DNA of 64,000 bases from an uncultured Pelagibacteraceae bacterium (GTDB lineage: Bacteria; Pseudomonadota; Alphaproteobacteria; Pelagibacterales; AG-422-B15): positions 229,289 to 293,288 of the forward strand of contig CACCCN010000001.1 in NCBI GenBank assembly GCA_902544525.1, in the 5' to 3' direction. The translations under genes were made by a program, and so were the position numbers. The notes below the pieces were generated by a model, which saw only the letters and a program-made list of their open reading frames with translations, did not search any database and was not told the origin of the DNA. Shown here one piece after another: positions 27,069-36,584 of the stretch (position 1 is the stretch's first letter; every line of letters starts with the position of its first letter).

Positions 27069-27449
27069 TTATTTTATTGAAACTAACATTGGTCCAAGAT
27101 TACGTCCTGCCAAAAGATGAATATGAAAGTGTGCAACAGTTTGATGTGCCTCAGATCCTGCATTAGAAATTAATCTATATCCTTTTCCTCCAGATGTTTC
27201 ACTAATACCAAGTTGATGCGCTACTGCTGGAATGGCTTTATTAAATCCAATTATTTCTTCATTGGAAGCATTTTCTATAAAATCGTTAATATCAGTATAT
27301 GCCCCTTTTGGAATAATAAGTATATGCGATGGGGCTTGAGGATTTACGTCTTTAAATGATAAGACATATTCATCTTCATAGATTTTTTCACATGGTATAT
27401 CCCCACGTAAAATTTTAGCAAATATATTTTGGTTATCATAATTACTCAT
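27069..27449 (-). CDS. hinT: HIT-family nucleotide hydrolase (HinT-like)
   Basis: 126-residue histidine-triad protein: IFAKILRGDIPCEKIYEDE at the start and the triad HFHIHLLAG near residue 108. The family hydrolyses AMP-lysine and related phosphoramidates. The ATG overlaps the hisE stop by 8 bases, placing it at the end of the his operon. A hisE-hinT order is common in Alphaproteobacteria. Confidence 0.93.
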   Translation of the reverse strand: MSNYDNQNIFAKILRGDIPCEKIYEDEYVLSFKDVNPQAPSHILIIPKGAYTDINDFIENASNEEIIGFNKAIPAVAHQLGISETSGGKGYRLISNAGSEAHQTVAHFHIHLLAGRNLGPMLVSIK

Positions 27450-27753
27450 TTTTTATCCCTGTTTTACCCTCACGGCTTTCAAGTTCAGAGTAAATATCAT
27501 CTGGTTTTAAATCAAATTTTTTCCATAATACCAGGAGATGATAAATTAAATCGGCTGACTCATAAACTATTTGACTTATATTTTCCTGTTCAGCGGCCTC
27601 AACTGTTTCCAATGCTTCTTCTCTAACTTTAGCAATACACTTTTCTTTTCCTTCAGATAAAAGTTGAGCGGTGTATGATTTTGTTGGATCATCATTTGAT
27701 CTTTTTTCGATTGTTTCAAATAAACGTATTAAAGTATTAATTTTACTACTCAC
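27442..27753 (-). CDS. hisE: Phosphoribosyl-ATP pyrophosphatase
   Basis: 103-residue MazG-fold enzyme for the second step of histidine synthesis. LFETIEKRSNDDPTKSYTAQL is the family start, KVREEALETVEAAEQ near 39 has the metal-binding glutamates, and ESADLIYHLLVLW near 65 the second acidic motif. Separate hisE and hisI is the usual alphaproteobacterial state. Its start touches the stop of the DUF1330 gene at 27753. Confidence 0.94.
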   Translation of the reverse strand: MSSKINTLIRLFETIEKRSNDDPTKSYTAQLLSEGKEKCIAKVREEALETVEAAEQENISQIVYESADLIYHLLVLWKKFDLKPDDIYSELESREGKTGIKNE

Positions 27754-28040
27754 TAATCTGCTCCTTCAACTATTGTCAAAATTCTATCTTTTTCATTACC
27801 TAAAACAGACTTGGCAAGATTGTACTCTTCACTTTCGTATGCTTCGTGCGCCAATTGATATGAATCAAACTCAATTACTACATTTCTCTCATACTTTATA
27901 CCTTCTTTAGTCAAACTTTTACCTCCTCTTACAAGATACTTACCTCCATATCTTTCTACAGCAGCTGTTGCTAGAGGAGCATACTTATTTTGTTTTTCTT
28001 GATTTAGTGTATTTGCTTTAACAATCCAGTACCCCTTCAT
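27753..28040 (-). CDS. DUF1330-family protein inside the his operon
   Basis: 95 residues, small alpha/beta-barrel-type DUF1330 protein: MKGYWIVKANTLNQE, AAVERYGGKYLVRGGK near 27-42, and VVIEFDSYQLAHEAYES near 54. Function unknown; no catalytic motif is evident. It lies between hisF (2 bases upstream) and hisE (touching), so it is co-translated with histidine enzymes, but nothing in the sequence links it to that pathway chemically. Confidence 0.8.
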   Translation of the reverse strand: MKGYWIVKANTLNQEKQNKYAPLATAAVERYGGKYLVRGGKSLTKEGIKYERNVVIEFDSYQLAHEAYESEEYNLAKSVLGNEKDRILTIVEGAD

Positions 28041-28042
28041 AC

Positions 28043-28801
28043 CTAAATCCTAACTGGTATATTTTTATCAGCAAGATATCTTTTAACATCTTGAATTTTT
28101 AGCTGGCCAAAGTGAAATACTGAGGCCGCGAGAACACTATTAGCACCTCCTTGCAATATTCCCTGTGAAAAATGTTCAAGAGTACCCACACCACCAGACG
28201 CAATTACTGGTATATAAATTTTAGATGTTATTCGCTTTAGTAAGTCGACATCAAAACCTAACTTTGTTCCGTCTCTATCCATTGAAGTTAAAAGAATTTC
28301 TCCTGCTCCCAAACTTGCAACTTCTTGACAATACTCAATAGCATCAATACCTGTAGCCTCTCTTCCACCATGAGTGAATACTTCCCATTTATTATCTAAG
28401 ATATTTTTTGCATCAACAGCAATAACTATTGTTGAGCTTCCATATTTTTCTGCAGCTTGTTTTACAAATTCCCTATTTAGAACTGCAGAAGTGTTGATAG
28501 AAACTTTATCTGCTCCTGCGTGTAATAGTTTTTTTACATCTTCTAAATTTCGTACCCCACCGCCTACAGTTAGCGGTATAAAACAATTTTCTGCGGTTTT
28601 TTTGACAGTATTTAATAGCGTTTGTCTATTATCACTTGATGCAGTGATGTCTAAAAAGCATAGTTCGTCAGCACCCTCAGAGTTATAGAGCTTAGCCTGT
28701 TCAACTGGATCTCCAGCATCAATTAAATCTATAAAATTTACTCCTTTAACAACACGACCATTATCAACGTCTAAACATGGAATAATTCTTTTTTTTAACA
28801 T
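28043..28801 (-). CDS. hisF: Imidazole glycerol phosphate synthase, cyclase subunit
   Basis: 252-residue TIM barrel that closes the imidazole ring using ammonia from His[20 protein letters not shown] near the start holds the catalytic aspartate; [14 protein letters not shown] near 76 and [13 protein letters not shown] near 216 are the phosphate-binding loops; [14 protein letters not shown] near 171 includes the second aspartate. Starts 2 bases after the hisA stop. Confidence 0.97.
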   Translation of the reverse strand: MLKKRIIPCLDVDNGRVVKGVNFIDLIDAGDPVEQAKLYNSEGADELCFLDITASSDNRQTLLNTVKKTAENCFIPLTVGGGVRNLEDVKKLLHAGADKVSINTSAVLNREFVKQAAEKYGSSTIVIAVDAKNILDNKWEVFTHGGREATGIDAIEYCQEVASLGAGEILLTSMDRDGTKLGFDVDLLKRITSKIYIPVIASGGVGTLEHFSQGILQGGANSVLAASVFHFGQLKIQDVKRYLADKNIPVRI

Positions 28802-28803
28802 TT

Positions 28804-29526
28804 TTATTTTAGAACTTTAAGTGCTTCAGTTAATGAAATTTCATTGTCATATATAGCTTTACCAGAAATAACCCCTTTTAGTTTTGCATAATTTTTATTT
28901 TTTAATTCAATAAGGTTTTCGATTTTTGCAATACCGCCTGAGGCCACGCATGGAGCTTTTGATAAATTCATAATCTTTTCTAACATGTCAATGTTTACAC
29001 CTTGCTTCATTCCATCACGTAAAATATCAGTACATATTACAGAATTTAGTGGTAGCTCATTTAACTCCTCAAAAAGTTCATCAAGATCTAGTTCAAGCTG
29101 TTCGACCCAACCCTTAGTAGATACTAATCCATTTTTTATATCCAATGCTAAAGAAATATTATTTGGATATTTTACAACCAAGTCTCTAAAAAAACTTTTG
29201 TCTTCATAAGCTCTTGTTCCAACAATTATATTAGAAACTCCAATTTCAATTAATTGTTGAACTTTTTTTTCATCTCTCACACCACCACCAAATTGGACTT
29301 TCAAATCTGTACGCTCTAAAATTTGAGATACAAATCTTAAATTTTTACTATCACCTTCAAATGCTCCGTCTAGATCAATGCAGTGTATCCACGTAATACC
29401 ATGTCCCTCAAATATTTTAGCTTGATCAAGAGGATTTTCATTATAAGTGGTCATACGAGATTTGTCTCCTTGAGCTAATCTTACGCATTTACCATCTTTT
29501 AGATCAATCGCAGGAAAAAAAATCAT
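28804..29526 (-). CDS. hisA: ProFAR isomerase (phosphoribosylformimino-AICAR-P isomerase)
   Basis: About 240-residue TIM barrel, fourth step of histidine synthesis. [19 protein letters not shown] near the start includes the catalytic aspartate, with [13 protein letters not shown] near 76 and [15 protein letters not shown] near 163. The ATG at 29526 overlaps the hisH stop as TAATG; a start at 29538 is less likely. Confidence 0.96.
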   Translation of the reverse strand: MIFFPAIDLKDGKCVRLAQGDKSRMTTYNENPLDQAKIFEGHGITWIHCIDLDGAFEGDSKNLRFVSQILERTDLKVQFGGGVRDEKKVQQLIEIGVSNIIVGTRAYEDKSFFRDLVVKYPNNISLALDIKNGLVSTKGWVEQLELDLDELFEELNELPLNSVICTDILRDGMKQGVNIDMLEKIMNLSKAPCVASGGIAKIENLIELKNKNYAKLKGVISGKAIYDNEISLTEALKVLK

Positions 29527-30161
29527 TACGGTTTCCAATTTAAAAAGTTTTCAATAATTTTTTTTCCATTTTCATGGCTTTTTTCTGGATGAAACTGAGT
29601 ACCAAAAATATTTTCATTAATAACAGCGGCTGTAATTGTTTCAGAATAATTCGTTGTAGCAAGAACATTTTCTTTTTTTGCAGCTTTAAAATGAAAACTA
29701 TGTACAAAATAAAAATCTGTACCTTGTTTACAATTCGTAAATAGAGGATGTTTCTCAAAACATACTTCATTCCAACCCATATGAGGTACTTGAAAAGTCT
29801 CTTTAGTGTTTAACTTAACAACTTCTCCTTCAATCCATCCAAATCCGTTATGATTTCCAAATTCATAAGCTTTATTTGCTAAAAGTTGCATACCGACACA
29901 TATGCCCATAAATGGAATTTTTTTCTGTATAACTTTGTCCTCAAGTGTTTCATATAAGTTGTTAATATCTAACAATGAATTTTTACACTGATTAAAGGCA
30001 CCCACTCCTGGCAACACAATTTTATCAGATTCATTTATCTCTAATGGGTTGCTTGTGACCGTTATATTGTACGGACTCCCAATAATACTGTTAACTTTTT
30101 CAAATGCCTTATGAACTGAATGTAGGTTGCCTGAACCGTAATTAATTATTGTTAGCTTCAT
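29526..30161 (-). CDS. hisH: Imidazole glycerol phosphate synthase, glutaminase subunit
   Basis: 211-residue class I glutamine amidotransferase that feeds ammonia to HisF. IINYGSGNLHSVHKAF at the start, GVGAFNQC near 54, nucleophile cysteine in FMGICVGMQLLA near 86, and the H/E pair in GTQFHPEKSHENG near 190. Stop overlaps the hisA start; starts 3 bases after the bcp stop. Confidence 0.96.
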   Translation of the reverse strand: MKLTIINYGSGNLHSVHKAFEKVNSIIGSPYNITVTSNPLEINESDKIVLPGVGAFNQCKNSLLDINNLYETLEDKVIQKKIPFMGICVGMQLLANKAYEFGNHNGFGWIEGEVVKLNTKETFQVPHMGWNEVCFEKHPLFTNCKQGTDFYFVHSFHFKAAKKENVLATTNYSETITAAVINENIFGTQFHPEKSHENGKKIIENFLNWKP

Positions 30162-30164
30162 CTT

Positions 30165-30620
30165 TTAAAAAGATTTTATAAACGACATTACTTCATCGAC
30201 ATGATTATTTACTTTTACTTTTCTCCAAGCTTTTAAAATCTTTTTATTTTTTCCAATCACAAACGTAGATCTTTCTATTCCATAATACTTTTTTCCATAC
30301 ATGCTCTTTTCAACCCAAACTCCAAATTTTTCACAAATGTCAGTGCTTTCATCGGATAATAAATTAAATTTAAGATTAAATTTTTGAGCAAATTTTTTTT
30401 GCTTGGCTACTGAGTCCTTTGAAATTCCTACTATTTGAGTTTTGAGGTTGTTAAATTTTTTAAGATTAGTCTGAAATTCACATGATTCTTTAGTGCATCC
30501 AGGGGTATCAGCTTTTGGGTAAAAATAGATTATTAATAAATCATTCGATGGGACTTTTACTATTTCTTCGTCTTGATTCAATAATTTAAAATTAGATAAT
30601 CTGTCACCCTCTTGTAACAT
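30165..30620 (-). CDS. bcp: Thioredoxin-dependent peroxiredoxin (BCP/PrxQ)
   Basis: 151 residues. IIYFYPKADTPGCTKESCEFQ near 31-51 contains the peroxidatic cysteine and the nearby second cysteine (CX4C) of the PrxQ group, and IERSTFVIGKNKKI near 120 is typical. It reduces hydroperoxides using thioredoxin. Placed 2 bases after the hisB stop and 3 bases before hisH, so it is expressed with histidine enzymes; no direct pathway link is known to me. Confidence 0.92.
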   Translation of the reverse strand: MLQEGDRLSNFKLLNQDEEIVKVPSNDLLIIYFYPKADTPGCTKESCEFQTNLKKFNNLKTQIVGISKDSVAKQKKFAQKFNLKFNLLSDESTDICEKFGVWVEKSMYGKKYYGIERSTFVIGKNKKILKAWRKVKVNNHVDEVMSFIKSF

Positions 30621-30622
30621 TA

Positions 30623-31222
30623 TTATAGTTGACCCTTGGTGGATGGAATATCATCCGATCCTTTTTCATTTATAGAAATAGCTATTCTTAAACTCCTCGC
30701 CAGTGCTTTGAAACAGGATTCTATTATATGGTGATTATTTTCCCCATATAAGTTTTCAACATGTAAAGTTGTTCCACTAGCTTGTGAAAATGCCTGAAAC
30801 CATTCCCTAAAAAGTTCAGTATCGAAATCACCTTGGGAAGAAGTTATTTTGGGAATAGTAAAATTTACATTCCAAATTAAATAAGGTCGATTTGATAAAT
30901 CAAGTGCAACTCTAGAAAGTGTCTCATCCATTGGAATGTATGCATGTGCATATCTTACTATACCCTTTTTATCGTCTAATGCTTTTTTAAGACACTCCCC
31001 TAAAGCAATTCCACTGTCTTCGGTAGTGTGGTGATAGTCAATATGTAAATCTCCTTTAGCCTCTAAATTAATATCAATCTGTGAGTGTTTTGAAAGTTGT
31101 TCAAGCATGTGATCTAAAAAACCAATTCCCGTAGATATATTTGATTGACCCGTGCCATCGATATTCATATCTACTTTGATTGATGTTTCTTTTGTAGTTC
31201 TCTCAATAAAAGCTTTACGCAT
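30623..31222 (-). CDS. hisB: Imidazoleglycerol-phosphate dehydratase
   Basis: 199-residue monofunctional HisB, without the phosphatase half fused in E. coli. The manganese-binding histidine motifs are [15 protein letters not shown] near 32, [14 protein letters not shown] near 62 and [18 protein letters not shown] near 162. First gene of the run hisB-bcp-hisH-hisA-hisF-DUF1330-hisE-hinT. It is divergent from hslV across 123 bases that hold both promoters. Confidence 0.96.
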   Translation of the reverse strand: MRKAFIERTTKETSIKVDMNIDGTGQSNISTGIGFLDHMLEQLSKHSQIDINLEAKGDLHIDYHHTTEDSGIALGECLKKALDDKKGIVRYAHAYIPMDETLSRVALDLSNRPYLIWNVNFTIPKITSSQGDFDTELFREWFQAFSQASGTTLHVENLYGENNHHIIESCFKALARSLRIAISINEKGSDDIPSTKGQL

Positions 31223-31307
31223 AACAAAAAATATTTATTTTCACAGATTTTCTATCAATTATTGAAGTTTTTTACTAGCTGTAATTCAATGTTTTTTGGT
31301 TTAAGCA

Positions 31308-31337
31308 CTTGAATATACCAAATTAGTTACCACATAA
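31308..31337 (+). promoter_or_regulatory. Candidate sigma-32 promoter of hslVU
   Basis: CTTGAA at 31308-31313, 16 bases, then CCACATAA at 31330-31337, close to the enterobacterial heat-shock consensus CTTGAA / CCCCATNT. HslVU is a heat-shock protease in many bacteria. Transcription would begin within a few bases of the ATG at 31346, implying a nearly leaderless mRNA. Found by eye only. Confidence 0.4.
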
Positions 31338-31345
31338 ATGTCATT

Positions 31346-31897
31346 ATGAATGAACAAAACAACCCATCATGGCACGGAACCACAATTATTTCTGTTAGGA
31401 AAGACAATCAAGTTGTTATTGCAGGCGACGGCCAGGTTAGCCTAGGAAATACTGTTATTAAAGGTAGTGCTCAAAAGGTCAGAAGAATTGGCGATGGTAG
31501 TGTAATAGCTGGCTTTGCAGGGGCTACAGCAGACGCCTTTACTTTATTCGAAAGGCTTGAGTCTAAGCTTGAAAAACATCCAAATCAATTAACGAGAGCG
31601 GCTGTCGAATTGGCAAAAGAATGGCGCACAGATAAATACTTGCGAAGACTTGAGGCGCTTTTAACAGTTTCTGACGCAAATGTAAGTCTTCTTATAACTG
31701 GACAGGGTGATGTTCTAGAGCCAGAGAATAATATAACAGGCATTGGATCTGGTGGAAATTACGCATTGTCAGCTGCTAGAGCTTTAATTGATACAGATTT
31801 ATCAGCAGAAGAAATTGCAAAAAAATCTATTCAGATAGCTGCTGAAATATGTGTATTTACTAATAATAATATTACAATAGAAAAAATAGAGTCTTAA
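31346..31897 (+). CDS. hslV: ATP-dependent protease peptidase subunit HslV
   Basis: 183-residue proteasome-beta-like peptidase. A short leader ([11 protein letters not shown]) precedes the catalytic threonine of [19 protein letters not shown]; the mature enzyme starts at that Thr. [19 protein letters not shown] near 53 and [16 protein letters not shown] near 132 are conserved. It works as a 12-mer with the HslU ring. The stop is directly followed by the GTG of hslU (TAAGTG). Confidence 0.96.
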   Translation: MNEQNNPSWHGTTIISVRKDNQVVIAGDGQVSLGNTVIKGSAQKVRRIGDGSVIAGFAGATADAFTLFERLESKLEKHPNQLTRAAVELAKEWRTDKYLRRLEALLTVSDANVSLLITGQGDVLEPENNITGIGSGGNYALSAARALIDTDLSAEEIAKKSIQIAAEICVFTNNNITIEKIES

Positions 31898-33199
31898 GTG
31901 CAGGCATTCTCACCACGTGAAACTGTTTCAGAGCTTGATAGATTTATTATCGGTCAAGATGATGCCAAAAAAGCTGTAGCAATTGCTCTTAGAAACAGAT
32001 GGCGCCGTCAACAACTTGAGGGTGAAATAAAAGAAGAGATACTTCCTAAGAATATCCTTATGGTTGGTCCTACTGGAGTTGGTAAAACTGAGATTTCAAG
32101 GAGACTGTCAAAACTTGCACAAGCTCCTTTTATTAAAGTTGAAGCAACCAAGTTTACAGAAGTTGGTTACGTAGGAAGAGACGTAGAACAGATCATACGA
32201 GATTTGATTGAAATTGCTATTACTATGGTTAAGCAAAGCAAAAGAAAAGAGGTTAAAGCTAAGGCACAACTGGCTGCTGAAGAGAGAGTTTTAGATTGTT
32301 TGGTTGGTCCTGGAGCAGGGTCAGCTACAAGAGAAAGTTTTAGAAAAAAATTAAGAAATCAAGAAATTGACGATAAAGAAATCGAGATTGAGATTCAAGA
32401 TACAGGCTCTGGAACTATTGATCTTCAAGGAAGTGGTGGAGCAGGCATTGGTATGATTAATATTAATGACATGCTTGGTAAAGCAATGGGTGGAAAAACC
32501 AAAAAGAAAAAAGTTAAAGTCGGCGATTCATATGAAATTTTAGTTAATGAAGAATCAGATAAACTCATTGATCATGACCAAATAGTTTCTGAAGCAAAAC
32601 AGGCTGTAGAAGATAATGGAATTGTATTCATTGATGAGATTGATAAAGTTTGTGCAAGATCTGAAAGGCTAGGTGGTGATGTTTCTAGAGAAGGGGTTCA
32701 ACGAGATTTATTACCCTTAATTGAAGGCACCGTTGTCACCACTAAACATGGAACAATAAAGACAGATCATATTTTGTTTATTGCTTCAGGAGCATTCCAA
32801 TTAGCAAAGCCCTCTGACTTATTGCCTGAATTACAAGGAAGACTCCCAATCAGGGTAGCGTTAAATGCATTATCACAAGATGATTTCAAAAGAATATTAA
32901 AAGAACCAAAATTCAGCCTAATCAAACAATATGAAGCTTTGATGCAAACTGAAGAAGTTAAAATTACTTTCACGGAAGATGGTATCGATGCACTGGCAAC
33001 ACTTGCTGTGAATATAAACACCTCCATTGAAAATATTGGGGCAAGAAGATTACACACTATATTAGAGAGAGTGTTAGAGGATATAAGTTTTTCTGCCTCA
33101 GATCGAAAAGGGCAAACTGTTGTAGTAGATGCTGAATATGTTAGTTCAAATGCAACAGAATTATCAAAAGATACCGATCTATCAAAATTTATATTATAA
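31898..33199 (+). CDS. hslU: HslUV ATPase subunit HslU
   Basis: 433-residue AAA+ unfoldase. Walker [15 protein letters not shown] near 55, the variable I-domain about 110-235, Walker [12 protein letters not shown] near 245, and the C-terminal tail [10 protein letters not shown]-like end ([11 protein letters not shown]) that docks into HslV. It starts with GTG at 31898 directly after the hslV stop, so the pair is translationally coupled. The start region holds a half parS-like CACGTGAAAC that I do not count as a site. Confidence 0.97.
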   Translation: MQAFSPRETVSELDRFIIGQDDAKKAVAIALRNRWRRQQLEGEIKEEILPKNILMVGPTGVGKTEISRRLSKLAQAPFIKVEATKFTEVGYVGRDVEQIIRDLIEIAITMVKQSKRKEVKAKAQLAAEERVLDCLVGPGAGSATRESFRKKLRNQEIDDKEIEIEIQDTGSGTIDLQGSGGAGIGMININDMLGKAMGGKTKKKKVKVGDSYEILVNEESDKLIDHDQIVSEAKQAVEDNGIVFIDEIDKVCARSERLGGDVSREGVQRDLLPLIEGTVVTTKHGTIKTDHILFIASGAFQLAKPSDLLPELQGRLPIRVALNALSQDDFKRILKEPKFSLIKQYEALMQTEEVKITFTEDGIDALATLAVNINTSIENIGARRLHTILERVLEDISFSASDRKGQTVVVDAEYVSSNATELSKDTDLSKFIL

Positions 33200-33205
33200 A
33201 GTAAT

Positions 33206-33634
33206 ATGTCACTAAGAAACAAAAAAAATTTTAGCTATAGTTTTCGTATACGTTATTCTGAAGTTGATGCCCAGAAAATTGTTTATAATTCTCACTACTT
33301 AACGTTCTTAGATGTGGCTATATTTGAATTTTTTGATGCTATTGGATTTGATCAAGAAAGGTACATAAAAGAAACTAATAACGAATTTCACACAGTAAAG
33401 GCAACTGTTGAATACAAATCACCAGCAACTCTTGGTGATAGAATTGAAGTTTTGACAAGAATAAAAAACATTGGCAATTCCAGTATGACTTTCGAACAAG
33501 AGATATATCTATTGAATACTGACAATTTAGTTGCAACTGGCGAGATTATTTGGGTAAATACAAACCAGGATGAAATGAAACCTGTAAGTGTCCCGGACAG
33601 CTTGAGAGAGTTGTTAGAAGATTATCAGGATTAG
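33206..33634 (+). CDS. YbgC/4-hydroxybenzoyl-CoA-type thioesterase
   Basis: 142-residue hotdog protein. IRYSEVDAQKIVYNSHYLTFLDVA near 11-34 is the YbgC active-site stretch and keeps the catalytic aspartate and tyrosine (usual form YXDTDXXGVVYHXXY). It hydrolyses short acyl-CoA esters or acts in lipid turnover; substrate unknown. It starts 6 bases after hslU and so likely extends that operon. It abuts the convergent Tim44-like gene with no gap. Confidence 0.85.
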   Translation: MSLRNKKNFSYSFRIRYSEVDAQKIVYNSHYLTFLDVAIFEFFDAIGFDQERYIKETNNEFHTVKATVEYKSPATLGDRIEVLTRIKNIGNSSMTFEQEIYLLNTDNLVATGEIIWVNTNQDEMKPVSVPDSLRELLEDYQD

Positions 33635-34252
33635 CTATTCTGCAGACGTTGCTAACAACAGCCAATTAGCATTTTTCTTATTTTTAAATTTAGCAAATGT
33701 CCAGACATCTGTAACTTTTTGAATTTGATTTAAGCTTCCAGAAATAACCTCATCTTTGCTATTTTTTATGCAAGTTATCATTTCTGAGATAAACCTGACT
33801 GTGACTTCCATTGGAGAACTATTTAAATCTTTGTAAATTATTTCAGCTGACTCAATTCCAATAAAACTAAATTCAACATGTTCACCATTCTTTTTTCGCT
33901 TTTCAATAACCTCTGTAAAGCTTTTTAAAACATCTTCTTCTAATAATGGTTTTAATTCTTTTACATTATCATTTTCAAAATTCGTAACGATTGTCTCATA
34001 AGCCCCTTTTGCTCCAGCGATAAAATTATCATTGTCAAACCAGTCCGTTTTTGAATTATTGATATTAGCTTGCATTTGCACGGGATTAGGTGTGTCAGTA
34101 GATTGGTTAACTGGCTTATCATAAGAGTAAAGATTTGGGTCTTTTTTTTCAGATCCAGTTCTTTTTCCTAGAACACTTCTGAGCCTTAATAATACTACAC
34201 CAGCCACTAAAGCTAGAAAAATTATATCCATATATTGAAATGCATTATCCAT
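33635..34252 (-). CDS. Tim44/TimA-like membrane-anchored protein
   Basis: 205 residues. One N-terminal transmembrane segment (about 8-25) precedes a charged linker and a C-terminal Tim44-like domain (about 75-205; FIAGAKGAYETIVTNFENDN, then EVTVRFISEMITCI). Alphaproteobacterial homologues of mitochondrial Tim44 sit next to fxsA and secB, as here. The role in bacteria is not settled; a membrane-quality or transport function is suspected. Divergent from fxsA with 77 bases between. Confidence 0.85.
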   Translation of the reverse strand: MDNAFQYMDIIFLALVAGVVLLRLRSVLGKRTGSEKKDPNLYSYDKPVNQSTDTPNPVQMQANINNSKTDWFDNDNFIAGAKGAYETIVTNFENDNVKELKPLLEEDVLKSFTEVIEKRKKNGEHVEFSFIGIESAEIIYKDLNSSPMEVTVRFISEMITCIKNSKDEVISGSLNQIQKVTDVWTFAKFKNKKNANWLLLATSAE

Positions 34253-34329
34253 ACTATGTAATTTACTTTATTTTCTTATAGAGTAACCTATGTAATCACT
34301 TAAAGTAAAGATTCAACCGTATTCATAAT

Positions 34330-34767
34330 TTGTTTTATATATTTTTAACAATATTTGTCATTCTACCAGTAATTGAAATTGCTACTTTTATTCAATTTGG
34401 CAGCGTTCTAGGCACCTTCAATACTATCCTGCTAATCTTTGTGACCGCAATAATCGGCGTATATTTGGTAAGATTGCAAGGATTATCAACTATATTAAAC
34501 ATTAATAACGATATTCAATCTGGTAAGGCACCTATTGAACATATTATAGGAGGACTAATAATAGCAATATCAGGTTTGCTACTTTTAGTGCCGGGCTTCG
34601 TGACAGATTTATTAGGATTCATTGGACTGATACCGCATATAAGAAAATTAATATCTCAATTCATGATAAAAAAATATATCAATCCTATGTATACTTCCAA
34701 GCACCAACAAGATAATAGTGTAATCGACGTTGATTATGTTGAAATAAAAGATGAGGATGAAAAATAA
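34330..34767 (+). CDS. fxsA: FxsA-family membrane protein
   Basis: 145 residues with three to four hydrophobic helices (about 1-20, 25-47, 65-95). PVIEIATFIQFGSVLG near 14 and LLVPGFVTDLLGFIGLIPHIR near 80-100 are FxsA signatures. In phage-infected E. coli overproduction of FxsA affects F exclusion; the cellular role is unknown. The start appears to be TTG at 34330, since no ATG or GTG fits the hydrophobic N-terminus. The stop overlaps the secB start (TAATG). Confidence 0.87.
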   Translation: MFYIFLTIFVILPVIEIATFIQFGSVLGTFNTILLIFVTAIIGVYLVRLQGLSTILNINNDIQSGKAPIEHIIGGLIIAISGLLLLVPGFVTDLLGFIGLIPHIRKLISQFMIKKYINPMYTSKHQQDNSVIDVDYVEIKDEDEK

Positions 34768-35198
34768 TGGATGTTAAAACAAAAATAATTTCACAATTTA
34801 TAAAGGATTTATCTTTTGAGAATCCAAAAGGACCGTTTCCATTTGCAAAAAAAGATGATCGGCCATCAATAAGTGTGACGGTTGATGTTAAAGCAAATGC
34901 TACTAGTTCTGAGAATCTTTATGAAAGTATTTTAAGCATTCATGTATCTGCCACCCATCAAGATAATAGTGTTTTTTTAATAGATCTTGTTTATCAGGGT
35001 GTATTTGAAATTGAGAATTTAACTGATGATATTAAAGAGCCATATTTATTAGTTGAATGCCCAAGAATTTTATTTCCTTTTGCTAGAAGAATTATTTATG
35101 ATTTGCATGCTGATGGTGGATTACCGCCCTTACTTCTAGATACAGTTAATTTTGCTGAACTCTATAAAAAAAGAAAAGATAAAAATGAAATTAATTAG
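34767..35198 (+). CDS. secB: Protein-export chaperone SecB
   Basis: 143 residues. It shows the SecB pattern: an N-terminal strand with FIKDLSFENPKGP, LVYQGVFEIENL near 73, LLVECPRILFPFARRII near 92 and the end DGGLPPLLLDTVNFAELY near 113-130. It keeps presecretory proteins unfolded for SecA. Coupled to fxsA by TAATG; the end overlaps the convergent NUDIX gene by 8 bases. Confidence 0.95.
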   Translation: MDVKTKIISQFIKDLSFENPKGPFPFAKKDDRPSISVTVDVKANATSSENLYESILSIHVSATHQDNSVFLIDLVYQGVFEIENLTDDIKEPYLLVECPRILFPFARRIIYDLHADGGLPPLLLDTVNFAELYKKRKDKNEIN

Positions 35199-35901
35199 AG
35201 TTTCCTAAAAATTCATTTTTAAAATTTTTTTCCATTAAGTCCGTACTACAGTTAAAATTCTTTAACTCTTCAAGACTTTTTATTGTGGGAAGAATTATAG
35301 GAAACTTTCCTTCACTATATAAACGAAGTGCTTCTTTTGGAGCAATCCATACGCTTTCAACCCCCTCATATCCATCGTGGAGGGCTAATTGATTTTTGGG
35401 AAACTGTGCTAAAAAAAATTTTGTGCTATACCTTTTCTTTTCAGTTTTTGGTGTAACCCAATGTGAAAAAAAGTTTAATTTATTAAATGCCGGCTTTAAA
35501 TTAAGTTCGTCTAAAAAATTAAGGAAATTTAACTTGCGATCATTTATTTTTTTCTGATATTTTTTTAATAAATCGAGGTCCCCTTGAGTATTTGGTGAAT
35601 AAATTATTCCCGAATTATTTTGAGCAATTAAGACACCCGATTCCTCAAAACACTCCCTTATTGCAGCTAGTAAATAGCTATTTTCTTTACTGTGATGAAT
35701 ATCTTCAACGTCAACCTTGCCTCCAGGAAATACCCAGGCATTACCAAAATTTGTTGTTGCTGCTCTTTTAATCATAAAAACTTCAATTGATTCCTGAGAA
35801 TCCCTTATCAATAAAATAGTTGAAGCTGGTTTTGGTTTTAATGATAAATCATTTGGGTCAGCTGATGTAATGTTTATTTCATCAATGTAGTGCTCACTCA
35901 T
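35191..35901 (-). CDS. NUDIX hydrolase
   Basis: 236 residues. The N-terminal part reads ASTILLIRDSQESIEVFMIKRA, then WVFPGGKVDVED and the Nudix helix REC(F)EESGVLIAQ about residues 88-100, with the catalytic glutamates kept. The insertion before the Nudix helix and the long C-terminal part resemble the NUDT19/acyl-CoA-type diphosphatase group; the substrate is not determined. The start overlaps the dnaQ stop by 8 bases. Confidence 0.88.
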   Translation of the reverse strand: MSEHYIDEINITSADPNDLSLKPKPASTILLIRDSQESIEVFMIKRAATTNFGNAWVFPGGKVDVEDIHHSKENSYLLAAIRECFEESGVLIAQNNSGIIYSPNTQGDLDLLKKYQKKINDRKLNFLNFLDELNLKPAFNKLNFFSHWVTPKTEKKRYSTKFFLAQFPKNQLALHDGYEGVESVWIAPKEALRLYSEGKFPIILPTIKSLEELKNFNCSTDLMEKNFKNEFLGNSN

Positions 35902-36583
35902 TTCTTATTTTTTTCCAAACAGCATCTTTACCCAAAGTTTCTACAAACTCATCGTGTAATTGTTTCTCTTCTTTTGTAACTCTACTTCCTAAGTTTCTTT
36001 CTTGCAGAAGAGAAATATTAAAATCAGTGTCAATCATATTATCTTCAATGTCTACAGCCAGGTTTAATGATGGTTCTCTTGCATCATTTAATTCAATATA
36101 TACTCTTGCTAATAATTCAGCATCAATAGTTGCTGAATGTTTTTCCCTTTGAGTATTATCAATACTGAATCTTTTACAGAGTGCGTCTAGAGATACACTC
36201 TGACCAGGAAATTTCTCTCGTGCTAAAATTACAGTATCGATCGATAAATTTAATAAAATATCTCTGCTACACTTTTGTAATTCAAAATTCAGAAACCCAA
36301 TATCGAAAGGAGCGTTATGCGCTATAATATTATCTGATCCAACAAATTCTAAAAACTCATCAGCAATCTCCTTGAAAAGTGGTTTGTCTTCTAAAAATTT
36401 TTCAGTTATTCCGTGAATATTCACTGATGTCTCTGGTACATCTCTTTGTGGATTAATATATTTATGAAATTTTTTTCCTGTTGGCAGAAAATCAATAATT
36501 TCAAGAGCTGCAATTTCAATTATTCTATGGTTTTCAGAAAATTTTAATCCTGTTGTTTCTGTGTCCAAGACAATTTCTCTCAT
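35894..36583 (-). CDS. dnaQ: DNA polymerase III epsilon subunit (proofreading exonuclease)
   Basis: About 229 residues, DEDDh 3'-5' exonuclease. EIVLDTETTGL at the N-terminus (Exo I), NIHGITEKFLEDKP near 55, IIAHNAPFDIGFLN near 80 (Exo II) and HSATIDAELLARVY near 144 (Exo III). The ATG at 36583 is chosen because it places the ExoI motif at the expected position; a frame to 36637 would overlap coaE. The coaE stop lies 1 base upstream of this start. Confidence 0.95.
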   Translation of the reverse strand: MREIVLDTETTGLKFSENHRIIEIAALEIIDFLPTGKKFHKYINPQRDVPETSVNIHGITEKFLEDKPLFKEIADEFLEFVGSDNIIAHNAPFDIGFLNFELQKCSRDILLNLSIDTVILAREKFPGQSVSLDALCKRFSIDNTQREKHSATIDAELLARVYIELNDAREPSLNLAVDIEDNMIDTDFNISLLQERNLGSRVTKEEKQLHDEFVETLGKDAVWKKIRNE

Positions 36584-36584
36584 G

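Noticed and set aside
31909-31924. parS-like CACGTGAAAC near the start of hslU
   Set aside because: Only one half-site fits (about 10 of 16 bases of the consensus), and it is inside coding sequence; not a convincing ParB site.
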